Below are positions 1 through 12,800 of a stretch of DNA of 64,000 nt, in pieces. Source of the DNA: Luidia sarsii (Eukaryota; Echinodermata; Asteroidea; Paxillosida; Luidiidae); NCBI GenBank assembly GCA_949987565.1, contig OX465112.1, positions 11,114,536 to 11,178,535 of the forward strand. Direction: 5' to 3'. The notes under the pieces were generated by a model. It was not told where the DNA came from. It did no database searches and saw only the letters and a list, made by a program, of their open reading frames with translations. Positions within the stretch are counted from its first letter, which is position 1, and every line of letters begins with the position of its first letter. The position numbers and the translations under genes were made by a program.

Positions 1-39
1 AAAATGAAAGAATCATCCTCAATCTACATGTATACATAC

Positions 40-706
40 CAAGTAACACTTGAGTGTCAGACATGTTCCACGAGCCCGGCGGTATCACAAATTGGACCGT
101 AGTCTCCAACTCTCGATCAAAGATGAAGGCATCCCCGCTGCTGACGATGGAAGATTCCACATCGACCTCAGGGCCTCCGTAGCTGAACACCGCCGAAGAT
201 GAAGTCACGTTGTCATAGTTCGGGCCATATTCCACCTCTAGAGAGATGTTGATGAGGGATCCCAAGCTCGCAAAGTCCCCGACGTAAAGCGGACAGGACA
301 CATGAAGGGTGTTCGCAAGGGTGTCGTTCGCCAGCGTTACGTTGATGACATCCACCCGCGCAAAGGTGGCATTGAGATGCGTCCCGTAGAGTGCGTAGTC
401 CACGTCCTGGTCGGAGCTCTGTAGATTGCTACCCAGAGTGACCGAGATGTTGCCGGACGGGTGTTTCGCCAACTCTGCCGAAATCGCCACAGACAGCCTG
501 GCTTGGCCTCCGAGACTTCCGAAGGTGATGCCGACGGTTACCACCAGCCTGTCGCCCAGGTAGAGGGGGGGGAAGCCCCCGGGAGAGTGGGGGTTCCCTG
601 GGTGGTTCACACCCAGTGCGACGTCTTCGAGCTGCCCACGACACCCTGGCAGAAAGCTAGCCGACGCAGCAAGGCTTAGGCACAGGACGAAAGACCAAAG
701 AGCCAT
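40..706 (-). CDS. EVC2: First coding exon of a signal-peptide extracellular protein, probably EVC2 (limbin); partial
   Basis: Reading leftward from the ATG at 706, the frame stays open for 222 codons to a good splice donor (GTATGT) just below position 40; the rest of the gene is outside the window. The protein begins MALWSFVLCLSLAASASF, a typical signal peptide. About 200 extracellular residues follow, rich in beta-strand-like V/T/S alternation, with at least seven N-glycosylation sequons (NIS, NAT, NVT, NDT, NIS, NVT, NMS) and few cysteines. The sequence alone does not name the family. The EVC2 call rests on position: the gene is divergent from EVC, and in vertebrates EVC2 is EVC's head-to-head neighbour and has a signal peptide and extracellular region before its membrane span. 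EVC2 acts with EVC at the ciliary base in Hedgehog signalling. The membrane span and coiled coil that would prove it lie off the left edge. It could be another adhesion-type ectodomain. Confidence 0.55.
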
Positions 707-1726
707 TTTGGTTTTTCAGCGACAAGGACAGCAGGGCTGTCCCAGCTCAGCGGAGTCAAATTTCAGACGGCATTTCCGTCAAGAGTTTCTCAAGGAAGAA
801 GCAGCTTTCACGATTAATCCTCACCTAAAAGACACAGGTCTGCATAATGGGGAAAAAAGAAGGAAGTGTATATATTCACATCCGGCAACAGCATTCTTCC
901 TGGAGATCATTCATGCTGATGAGAGTATATGTGAGCATATATTTATACTCATCATACTCAAATAAAAGACATGTGGGAGAAATCCTCTCTTTCTCTGATG
1001 GATGGCTGTCACCAAGTGACCACATGTTTGCTTCAAGCAAACTTTTATGTGCCGAGGATGGTTTAGGGAAGATTCATGATGATGACCATCTGTTCTACAT
1101 TCCTGGGCCTCCCCTGCTTGGCCAGGCCCCCAAGAGTTCTGGACACAGTGTTTCCACAAGCCTGCCCATAACTCATCAACTGTTCTAGAAGATACTAATC
1201 AAATAGCTCTTCACTGAGAATAAAGCCTTTACCATTTAATTGGTAAAAGGAGATATGGATATAAACATGATGTAATGACAATTGGCCAATCTCTGACTGT
1301 GTCTCAATTGCCTGCCTGCTGGAGTTGGCCAATGCAAGGCTTCTAACTATGGCCAAATGGGGCTACTACTACCAGTACTAGTAGTACTTACTAGTACTAC
1401 TGTGCTACTACAACGAAGGTCAACCATCAGACTCAAAAAGTAAAGGAACCCTCATCGTAAAGTAAAGGTCCACAATAGACTACCTCTTCTTATGTAGACA
1501 AGAAACCACCTCGGAACTAGTTGCAGTAACTGTAATCCTCATCCTCCTGGAACGGGAGGATGAGGGTTACGGGTACACTTGACTTACAGCAGCTACTACT
1601 ATTACTAATTAATTAATAAATAATAATATTCTTCAGGCTCTGATTGTGAATTGTCTTTCATTCTTAGTTTAATAGTACCCTCGCCGTACAAGGGTGGGAA
1701 AAAGTCCACAATTGACCACCTATTGA

Positions 1727-1837
1727 GTTAGTCCGAGTAACTTGGACCCTTACAATCGCCCGACCTCCTAAAAAAATTAAAAGGGCGATTGTAACTGTAT
1801 AGTGTAACTGTAAGGGTCCAAGTTACTCGGACTACGT
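1727..1837. repeat. Short inverted-repeat element (TAGTCCGAG family), copy 1
   Basis: The two ends are inverted copies of each other: the left end reads TAGTCCGAGTAACTTGGACC and the right end carries its reverse complement, ending ACTCGGACTA. Both arms continue inward with CTTACA and GCGATTGT-like sequence. A second, longer copy with the same termini is at about 52290-52507. Size and termini fit a non-autonomous DNA transposon (MITE). No coding capacity. Confidence 0.7.
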
Positions 1838-3164
1838 TAGAGCAATCACTCAGTATCAACCATGTTTAAGAACAAGGAAACGTACGTGTTTACAATAGCT
1901 AGAAAAACGCTTAAATAATACAGATTTAGCACACGTTCACAATCCTATCATTTTCACATCCAAAGCCCCCAAATACTTAGTAATACTAGTATGATCACTA
2001 AGTAATACTAGTAATACTACACCTACCGTACTCACGCAAAATGACATGAACATCGATCAAAAAAATCCTTGCATTGATGGTGTCTGGATTCCACCGCAGT
2101 ATGACGAAACACCAGTGAGGAAGCTACAGGGAGCCAGACTACATGTGCCTATTTCTTTTTTGTTTCCAAGTGACGATGTAAACAATGAATTCTTTCGCCC
2201 GTAGTAAAAAACATCGGAACAGGTTGACAACTGAACTGTGTAAAATCACAGCGATCGAGTCCTTACTGCATTTCCCCTTCCCCTTTCTCTCGAAAAGAAG
2301 GATACCCACGACTACGCCGTGTTCAATATGGCAAATCTCATCTACTTTGTAATTGCAGCGTGTTTGTGATGAAACTGACGAGGTCGTGTGCTTGGTCTGC
2401 AGGTGGTGGTCTTGATTGATAGGATGACGTCATAGGTTCAGGTGGTTGCGATGCGATCGTACACAATGCCAGTTGATCACTGTACATGTACACGCACAAG
2501 AGGCTGCATTCTCTCTACACTCGTTTCCCATTGAAGCAAGCGATATCGGATTTCATGAGCACCTTGTTTATTCATTAATGGACTGTCAGATCGGACAGAT
2601 CAGGACCAGATCGTTTTCAGATCATCAAGTAACAAGCGGCATGGTGCAGCTGTGACGATCGCTCGCTTGAGCGAGTTGAGTAGCTCCAACCACAGGCCAT
2701 CAACTTCACTTACCAGCAACAAACTACCCGGTCATCGAGTCTGTCTGACGGGGGAACCGATACGGAATAGTGGTAGGACTAGGAGGGATTTGTAAGCTTA
2801 GTTATTGGTCGATACAAGCCTAGAGTTGTGGTCCAAAATTAACATTTTTTTCAGTAATCTGGTAATTTTTTTTTTCTTCCCTTACATTTGCTGCAGGCTT
2901 TAGTCCAGTCCTTGCTATCCTGTGTTTTATTGTCGTTTGATGAATGTCGAATAAATAATAACAATAATATTAATAATGATATACTAATAATATATAAGAA
3001 TATCATTATTTATAATGATATTGAACATTAGTAACTAATACTAGTATTAGTAATACTAGTATACTATTTCTGTATTAGGGAAGTCTAGTACTAGTAGTAG
3101 TACTGTAGTAGTAGTACTACTACTACTAGTAAAAATGAGTAGTATAGTGAAGGCCACCATCTAA

Positions 3165-3260
3165 GAGCTGGATAGCTCATATGGAAGAGCACTGGTAAAT
3201 TAATCTAGAGGTCTCGGGTTCAAGTCCTGGTCCAGTCAAAGTAGTCTTTGCCAATTTTTC
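3165..3260 (+). repeat. tRNA-derived SINE (SINE-B family), head region
   Basis: This contains an A-box-like GGATAGCTCATATGGAAGAGC and a B-box-like GGGTTCAAGTCC about 35 bases later, with CTGGA/TCCAG-type ends that could pair like an acceptor stem. It continues into a shared tail (AAAGTAGTCTTTGCC). The same unit recurs, in either orientation, near 9870-10165, 13815-14105, 23115-23470, 30175-30700 and 54985-55045. Multiplicity and a degenerate cloverleaf argue for a SINE and against a functional tRNA gene. Confidence 0.65.
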
Positions 3261-3890
3261 AATAATAAAAAATATTAATAACAATAATTAAATTGGTTTC
3301 AATGGACAACATTTAAAAGTACATTATATTATTCATAATACTAATACATTTGATCGAATGTTCAAATGAAGCATCATCTCTTCATAAGTTGTAAGGGCTG
3401 ATGTTGCCTTCAGGACCAGAGATCAGGACCAGATCTAGCCTGTGACCCTAAACTTTTTATCGGGAAACAATGATGATAAAAATTCAATGTGTAATTTGAT
3501 CGTTTTATTATTACCCTTAAGGCTTGACCACATGCAGATGCCTCCATAAGAATTAATTTGTACAAAAAACAATTGGCCAAAAAACCCCAATTCCCTACCT
3601 ACCGTACCTACCCTATTTTGAAATGCCATGTAACTATTTTTGTTGGGCCTTACCGCAATTAGCACACAGGAATCCTCTCCAATCTAGAATGCATTTGAGA
3701 AGGCAGAAAGCAGGATCTTCCTTGAAGGCAAGGTCCTGCTAAGATGGAAACGAGTACAAATTTGACACACCTACAACTGTACAGGGCTCCCTGAAATAAC
3801 TCAGTATCATTCCCCAATTTTCTCATTCCCGGTATTTTGGTCACACGCAAAGAATGGCCCATGTGTGTGGTTTGTTTTCAGACTACGAGG

Positions 3891-6800
3891 ATGTCCTGCA
3901 TCGATGTTCCCGTGGTTTTCCCGACCAGTTTTTGGACGGTGGAGCCAGTGGAGGTAACGCTGGCCATCCTGTTTGGCCTCCTGGTCGGGATTGGGATCGC
4001 GGTTCTGGTGGCACGATGTTTCTTTCAGGAGTTAGCCAAGGACAGGGTAAGTGCCTGTCACTGGTCACTGGACCCTGACCATTCCCCAGTCTCAGCCACT
4101 AGCACGAAAGATCGCGATCCACTTTTCAATTTTTAAAATCGCGATCCAAAACGCGGTTCTTCTTGCGATTTTTCGGAAGGCAAGTTACTGTATAATATTT
4201 ACCCAGAAATGGCATCTTCCTGCAAATGCTGTTCTCCTGGTCCCTTAGTCTGATTGGCCAATTGTCATTCCATCATCGATATTCATGCATGCTCTATACG
4301 TAAATCTTACTGGCGTTCGCACTTGGATAATATTGACACTGGTAAAACTTAACCGACTGACTAGATACAAACTCATGAGATGTCGCATCCGCACTGGACT
4401 TTCGACTCGGTTAAACTGACCTGGTAAATTTACCGGGCAGAAGTCAGTCGGTTAACTTACCCATTCGAGCCGGGTAAGTTACCTGGGAGGAAAACTTCCT
4501 GGACTGTCCGCACTGGACTTAAGGATCAAGTTACCAATTTGCTCGTTTGTTTCCCCACAAAAATTCAGTGCGGACAGGGATTTATTTAGTCTGTGGGATG
4601 GGAATTGACTTTAGCCACTAAAAAACTTCCAAAAACAGCATTTCCACTGGACTTATAAAAGAGGACATTTAACAGAGACAATGTTTTTACACCACTTGTT
4701 TCCAATAATGAGGTTTATGCAATTGATCATTCACGCCATATTTATTTGCATTAATTTTTCAGATCCAAAAATCTGAACAGACAGATTGGACAAACAGCGG
4801 CATGTACGAAAAGAGAATCTCATATGTCCCATCGGATGAGGTGAGTGTGTTCTTAAAAGTTCCCTCTTTGTATCTTTTCTTAAAAGTTAGAGGGTCTGGT
4901 GTTTCGATCCTAGCAGGACCTTTCTCAAAGGCATCTTTGCCTTTGAGAAAGGTCCTGCTAAGATCGAAATATCAGGCCCTCTAACTTTTGAGATTTATGT
5001 ATTGCTAGTTTGTGTTTTTCATTTTCTGTTGTTTATAAAGTGCTATCTTGGGCAATGAAAACCTGAGAATGAATCATAAGGGCGATTTTTGAATCTCGAT
5101 TCAAACCATGATTATTTGCACAGTGGAAATGGCCCTATAGTGCATTGCATTTAAAAAGTGACAGTTGAAGTGGCCTTTGTTTGACCAAAGCATTTCTCAA
5201 GAAAGATTGTTGAAATATCTTCCTCATCTTCAAAGGTGCCTCTGACAGAGATGCATCACGAAAATGAAATGCCGTCGACCAACGCAAAGAATCGTCGGCG
5301 GAGTAGTGTGAGCGCCAAGGACTTCCACAGTCAGGTGACCATTGACAGCTACGACGTGGAAAGGCCGGAGGAGGTGGACATCCACTGCAGTCTGATCTTT
5401 GCCCTGACCAAGGGATCGGTGTAAGTTAAGCCCCTTTCTCACAATAGCAAAAACACTACAATACACTACACACGTTCATAACCGACGTCCCGTGTTGAGA
5501 TGGCTTTGCAGTGAGCGAGGTCAAGGGTCAGGATTGTTTATGCACTTCTTAGCTGGTATGCTGCGTAACGCTCATTCGTAGCGCTGTGTGCTCATGTGCG
5601 CTGTGTGCCATATGGGGAAGAACAAGTTTGAAGAGTACAGTTGCGTTAGAGTGTGTTAGGTTGGATGCAATCAGCCTACAATGCATCCTGTTGAGTGCAG
5701 GAAAGTTAGGGAATCTAATGGAATGTTCAAAATTGTCCCTTCTCGTGGAATGTTTCAGCACGAAAACTCAGACAGAATTGAGCTTGCAAGATTACCGCGA
5801 GACGCAGAGGCTTGAAGAACAACTGCACCAAGAGAAATCATCGGTAAGTTGTCCACATCCATCAACTGAATAAAGTCATTGGTCTTAGAAATGAAGTATG
5901 GTATAGGCCTGTGCCTACTACATGTTGGATCTCAACGACATGCAACATAAGACTTAATTTTTTAACTGGAAAGTTGGAGGCAAACAACTTAACTGCAGAC
6001 TTAGGGATAATTTGTGAAGAACTTTTTTTGTGCAGCTTCACCCCAAAACAAGGCTATAAAGCAACTCAAGGTTCAGGGCTTAAGAAAGAAGGAGATAGAG
6101 AGGGACTCAGAAAGGCAGGAAATAGGTATTTACATTTCTCTTCTTATTGAAGATTGCTCGGAAGTGATTGGAAATTTCGTTTTTGTAGCATGGTCTCTGT
6201 AAGGTCGCGGTTCGGATTCTGTCTCTTTCTTTTACCGCTTCAAATTAGCTGCCAACCTTTCTCAAAGGAAATTAGGGAAGCTTCTGCTAGAAAAAAAGAA
6301 GAAGAGGAATCTCCGAGCAAACTACTGAGGAATACATGTCTATTTCCAAGCCAAAAATTGGAATCTGTTGTCAAGAGCTTGTAGTAGAAAGTGATAGGCC
6401 TACATTTTTACCAAAAAAAGAGGAATGATTCCTCCAAAATAGGAATGGTTGGCAGCTATGTTTTCGGAATGTGCAAGGCACTTATTGACTTCACATCTGT
6501 GTGCGGCAAGCGCTTGATCCATTTTTCACGAGGTGTTTGTTCAAATTTTCTGGCGTTGGTCTCCCTGTGTTCTGTCCACTCAGGTCTTCCTGCATCTCCT
6601 CCGGATTATCCTGGGCAAATTTGTTGCCAAGGAGAGACTGGAGGTGGAGTACGTGGAAGGGTTTCTGGAGAAGTACAATGAGGTGAGCGGGACTTTTGTA
6701 TCTTAGAAAGCTCAGTCAATACTGATGAAATAGGCCTACTGATTGTTTTTAATTTAAATTTTTGGGAGACATCTCCATAGGATCGTGTACAACTTTCCCT

Positions 6801-9800
6801 GAATATAATCCTCTCTATTCTGGTTTGAATAAATCCCCAGCATTCGGTGACAGTTGAAATCATCTATTCCACGAATAAACATTCATTATTTGTACAATAC
6901 TTCATCAATGATTTTCCATCCAAAGACTTGTCTCAATCTAAGACTTAATCAAGTTGGGAGATATGGATGTCTTCTTGTAGTTGGGAACATCTCCCTGATG
7001 TAAAGTAAAACGTCTCAATGTACAGTGTACATGCCTACGTTGACCTAATCTCTTGCACTACCGATGTCATTTCGTACCCTCAAAGGTCATGCACAGCGCC
7101 CCCATATTGCCAGCTCAGTTAATTTAACCATGGAGGTAGACCTCCATGCTTTAACTATCATTGACTGACTCAAAAGTCCAAGTGGGAACGACGGTCAAAT
7201 TGGACCGTTGGAAATTTAACTATTGTCTCGGTTAAATTTTAGTCCAGTGGAAACGCGGCTAAGTGTTCAAATGCATTGGTCACAGCTTCTGTTCCCACAC
7301 AAGTCCATGGAAGCCATGAGCAAGTGGCTACATGCAGTCTGCATAGATAGACAGCCTGACCAGACCATCGCACCACTCTTCTTAAAACCATTCCTGACAG
7401 TGGAATGGACAATAACCCATTGGATTTCAATCAAACTTTGACGTCCCGACTTTCGGCCTGCTGCAGATCATTAGTGAGGCCACGCAGACTATTGCATCGG
7501 AGCAAGTGGCAGCCGAGGAGGAAGTGAGGCAGAAACCAGACGTCTCCAAAGACCCACTGACCGTGGAGCAAGCTCTGGAAGACACGAAGGCGGAAGGAAC
7601 ACGCAAGAAGGTAATAGTGGGATTAGAAAATAGTTGCAGATTCATGACAAATTACCAACACAAAGAAACGTTGCAAAAATGCAGCATTTTGCACTTTGCA
7701 TTATTTTCAAATTTATAAAATAAATAAAAACAAAATTGCACACTGCTCAATGACTAAAATGACCTGCAATACATAAATCTAAAAAGTTAGAGGGCCTGAC
7801 GTTTCAATCCTAGCAGGACCTTTCTCAAAGGATCGAAACGTCAGGGCCTCTAACTTTTGTGTTTTAAATTTTGCTTGTTTCTGAACAAAATATTCTGTTT
7901 ATTGAGAGAAGAGACAACTTTATTTTAACTTGGATATGGTGGTAAAGAATTATTGAAGGGAAATCCATTTTATGGAAAAACTGCTGGAAAAATTGAGGTG
8001 ACTTTCAAAAACTACACCTACCGTAATTGCATGCGTGCAATAAGGAATACAGACATGTCAGCCATGCATAGGTTCAGTTTTAATTACAGTTTGCACTAGA
8101 ATCTAAATTCACACTCTAATATATAGCAGTTGTAGTGTAGATATATAATTTTTATGCACAAACAAGGTTATGCCTCAAAACAAGGTTGAAAAGCCACTCA
8201 AGGTTATGGGCTAGAGAAAGAAGGAGATAGAGAGGGACTCAGGAAGGCCGGAGATAGGAATTAACATTCCTTTTAAAAAGGGCAAGATCGTAGGCAGGGG
8301 GAAAGCAAGAACCAGGAAGGGAATTCCAGATGGAGGCAGAACAAGGGTAGAAGCCGTTCCAATACCTCTCCGTTCTACACCTTGGGACAGATAGAATGTG
8401 TAAATATAAATATATACAATTTCCTTGTCGTTTGCCTATAGTTTAGTGTAACCCATTTATGTGATATGCAGGTCAAGCTTGTACAAGATGTCCAGCTGAA
8501 GATACGAGATGACCTGGCTCAAGAGACAGACCTGAATGACGAAGAGGTATCCTATTGATTCACTGTGGTACCAGTGGTTCATGGAATTCTAAATGGCTCT
8601 TTGTCACACCGTTTAGTCCTCAATATCCTTTGGGTTCCTTGCAATAACACATTGGTCTTTGCACTGCAAGTTGAATTCCTGCGATACCATTTATCGGTCA
8701 CTGATGACGTGCAGTATTAGTCATTTCACTGAAACACTATTCTGGTTCATTTTAATACCAATGTGTTCAATAAGATAACAGTTGGTTCAAATGAAATTGA
8801 AGTTTAATTATGATTCTACCGAAAAACCACTAGCACTGAAGGACTTGCGGTGCAATCTCATGTAAGGCAGAAGTGCCATGTGGTTGTGAGGTAGAATTGC
8901 AAATTCTTTCTTTAAACTATTTCCTCAAAATTAGACTGGACATTTGATCTTGGCAGGACCGTTCTCAAAGAAAACAAATGTTTGATTAGACTTTCTTCGT
9001 AAATTCTTTTCATGAACAGGTCGATGCCTTGTTTGAGAAGCTTTCTGAGAACATGCTGCAGGCTGAGAGGATGATGGGCGAAGAAGCCGCAAGGCAAGCT
9101 GCTGTAAGTTGTCATACATTGCTCCCTCCTCCCTCTCAGGCCTCAGCCATAAACCACTTTCTCTAATGGTTATTTACTAGTTCACAAGATGGAGAAGTCG
9201 AAGTAAATACAAAAAAAATGTTGCAAACTGCTCACTGACTAAAATGATTTGCAATACATACATCTCAAATGTTAGAGGATCAGACGTTTCGATCCTAGCA
9301 GGACCTTTCTCAAAGGCAGAGGAAAGGTCATGCTAGAAGAAGGAGAAATAGGTTGTAAGATTGAGGGTGGGAAATCTCATCAATTCAAATTCATTCAGTA
9401 ATGGAGAGAAAAAAGCTATGAAGAAAACAAATGCTGTGTATTGCTTATGCTGGGGAGAGAATCACGATTTATGGAATGGTATTGTCGCAACAACTCCGTA
9501 GATTTTACAAGAGCGGGTAGAGCGACGCCGGGCCGTCGCTCAGCAGTACACTGAAATCCGCAACAGAGAGGAGTCCGGGAACCAGACCCGGGAGTCTGAC
9601 ATACAAAATGTCCTCGAGGGACTGACCGAGGACCAGCAGCTTCTGCAAGAGCAGAGCGACAGGTAACCATGGAAACATAATATAGCACTCCAAAAATACA
9701 AGTTCCGAAAGCCATCAAATTGTTGTAATTTTTTTTGGGGGGGGGGGAAAAAGTTGACAGAACTGCAGCCAATTGTTGTTTGCATCCGATTGAAAATGAG

Positions 9801-12800
9801 TGCGTGATCCCTGGGGTTAAATGCTTTTGTCTTGCATTATTCTCAAACAAAGGAAAAACTGACTGGGAACTTTTGAACAAATTGGCCAAAAAAACTTTGA
9901 CTGGACTTGAACCCGAGACTTCTGGATTAACGTACCGGTACCAGTGCCAGCCCTTAGATGGTGGCCCAAATAGTCAACTGCGGGGGTAGTCTTTGCCGGG
10001 TTTTGGGGTGCCAGTCAGAAGCAATTCAACCATTAACTGCCGTATAATATCTCCAGGGATCACACCCTTGATTTCGTTCAGATGCAAACAACTAAATGTT
10101 GTAAATCTGGCTAAGCAGCTCTGGGATGGCACATTGGGGATCACACTCGGGGATCAAGCATTCTTTATCAAGTAGATTATGAACTCTTTCTCAAAAGACT
10201 TGTGTCCAATGAATCGGATTTGGTCTTCTTTACTCTCTAGCATCATGAAGCAATTTGAAGCAGACCTAGCTCAGATACAGGAGAACCACCAGGCTGGTGA
10301 GTTTGGTTTTCTGGATTTTTTTTTTCTTAGTTATTCATTTATGCAAATGAGTTCAGAACAAGGCTGTAGAGCCACTCAAGGTTAAGGGCTAAGGAAAGAA
10401 GGAGATGGGGAGGGAGATAGGAATTGACATTCCTCTCAAAAAGGGCAAGATCGTACGAAGGTGGGAAACATGAACACGGAAGGGAATTCCAGAGAGAGGC
10501 TGAACGAGTGAAGAAGCTGTTCTGATACCTCTTTGTTCTACACCTTGGGATAGATAGAGTGTGTGGGTGAAAGAGGAGGCAAACAGCCTGGTTGCTCGCT
10601 TAAATGTCACATTAATGTTTTGCTTAGTCAGGTTAAAGTTCACCCACTAAAGATGTAGATGGCCAAGATGCGTCATCATTTGAAGAACGATTAAAAGGGT
10701 TTGAAATAAATTTTGCTTTTCTAAGGTTGTTCAATATTAAAAACTACAGTGTGCAAGTCTTAAATGCAATCTTGGTTTGCAACAGACACAGCTTTTCTAT
10801 GTTGTATTTCAAAGCACAATGTGATAGGCCTTTGTATAAATATATGTGTTCCAAGCGCCAAAAGTTCCACTTTTGGGTTTGACAACCCGCCCCCCCCCCC
10901 CCAGTTTCTAAACTGTTCTGGCTACGGATTCGTGATTGATACCACACGTCTTGTGTTAGAATTAATCCAGTGATTGAATCAACGCACAGTACATGCGTAG
11001 CAATGCTGTCTCAACCCATTACAGCCTTGTGAGACCAATGAAAACAAAACAGAAGAGCAGATAGAATTCAACCAGTATCAACTATTGTAGCGAATGAAAT
11101 CCTCTTCTTTGTTTGTGTGGTGACTCCCCTGGGAAGACGTGATGAGCCAAAGTCTGCAGCTGAGCGAGAAGTTGCGGCGGTTTCGCGAGAAGCGGCTGCG
11201 CAAGCTGGAAAGGCAGCAGGAGGAAGAGATGACCGAGCTGAAGAAAGCCTCAGCCACAGCCGTCAACATGGCCGACTTTGTCGAGGTGAGAAACGGAGAC
11301 TGGGCAGTCTCCGCCTAATTAGTCTTGCTCCAAAATCATCGGGTACGGGTTCAAACCACGCACGAGCCCTATGAAATTCAGCCTCTAGTCCATGGTAACA
11401 CCTTGGCAAAAACCAAAACGACTTGACATGCTTGAGAAAACAGGTACAGTGTATGTTTCCGACTGTCGGCAAAATTGGTGTAGGCATTTTAAGGACCCAA
11501 AATCAGATTGCCAAAAATTTTCTCAAAATGACTCCCAGGGTCTTTTACAGGTTATTTTGTGGCAAGGATGGATCATGATTGCAATTTATCTTCTCATTCA
11601 TTGGTCTTGAATTTTCTATCCATTCATCAGGCACATCACAACCTGCTGGAACAGCATCGTAACAAACGCAACGAACTACTGGAGGAATTGGATCACAGGG
11701 AAGCAGAGGATATACTCACCCTCAGACAGGTAAAGCGCAAAAGATACGGAACCAGAATTCGGGGAGTGGATCTTTCAAATCTTTGTCGCCCTTACCTTTG
11801 TTTGATGTCTTGTGGTTTTGCGTCTTTAGAATTTTTAAGGAAAATTTTTATAATACATGATTTTATTTTCCTGTACAGCGCATTTGAATATTTTTAAATA
11901 GAATTTGCGCTTAATAAATGTTTTTAATTTTAATAATAATAATGTCGTGAATTGTTTTTTTTTTATCTGTTGCCATAGCAACTGGAGGAGCATCGGGAGG
12001 AGTCCATTGGCAAGCAGGAGGAGTCGCTCTTTGAGATTCTGGCCGAGAGGGCGAGGCTGTCCGAGAAAGAGGCGGAGAAGCTCGTCAAGCGCCATGCCGC
12101 CCATGTCAAGGCCTCTCAAGGTCTGTACCACATGCTGCCTTCCAATCGCGTTGTTTTTTAATCAACTTCACGGCCAGTATGTCCCAGTTCACGAGCGGGC
12201 TGCGTTCCAATGCTGTACTCACCAGCACGCACCCGCACAGGTCTCTTGCACATTGCACAAGCGCAAGAAGAGTTACAGGCTGAATGGGGGTTTCTTAGGT
12301 ATTTTGTGCCTACAGATTCAGAATCTGGCATCAGAAATGGCCTATCTTGTATAATTTCATGAAGTAAAAACAAACAAACAACAAAAAACAGTTGCTCACT
12401 GACTAACAGCCTAAAATGACCTGCAGTACATAAATCTGAAAAGTTAGAAGGCTCGATGTTTTGATCCTAGCTGGACCTTTCTCAAAGGTTAAATCTTGGT
12501 TGTGGCCGCTAAAACTCACCCCCGATTCTCTCTTCTTCTTTTTTCCAGACAAGCAAGAGGAGCTGAAGCAGCAACAGAAAGCGGAGATCCAGGAACGGCT
12601 GGCCCAGCGCAAGGCATTGTGGGAAGAGCAGCAGCAGCGACAGGAAGCTGAGCAGCAGCAGCTGGCAGCGCAGCAAGCCAAGACAGTCAGCCTGCTGCTG
12701 GATACACAGAGCGGCTTAGATGAAGAGTAAGAAACGGCTGAAAACAAAACAAAACAAAAACACTCAAGGGCTGACTCTCACCTGACAAAAATGAACGATT

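Larger units (their letters stand above)
707..3881. other. Divergent intergenic region between the EVC2-like and EVC genes
   Basis: No coding exon is supported here. The stretch should hold the 5' UTRs and promoters of both flanking genes, and probably an untranslated first exon of EVC, because the first EVC coding exon is preceded by a splice acceptor (TTTGTTTTCAG ending at 3881). I could not place either transcription start. The rest is repeats: a short inverted-repeat element at 1727-1837, AT-rich ATTATTAATA runs near 2950-3070, CTAGTA runs near 1370-1400 and 3040-3130, and a tRNA-derived SINE fragment at 3165-3260. Confidence 0.5.

Noticed and set aside
3168..3240. tRNA gene with A and B boxes
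   Set aside because: The head is repeated at several loci with a common non-tRNA tail and imperfect stems, fitting SINE-B.
9416..9889. 157-codon minus-strand open frame over EVC exon 9
   Set aside because: It overlaps a well-supported plus-strand exon and intron and has no recognisable features.
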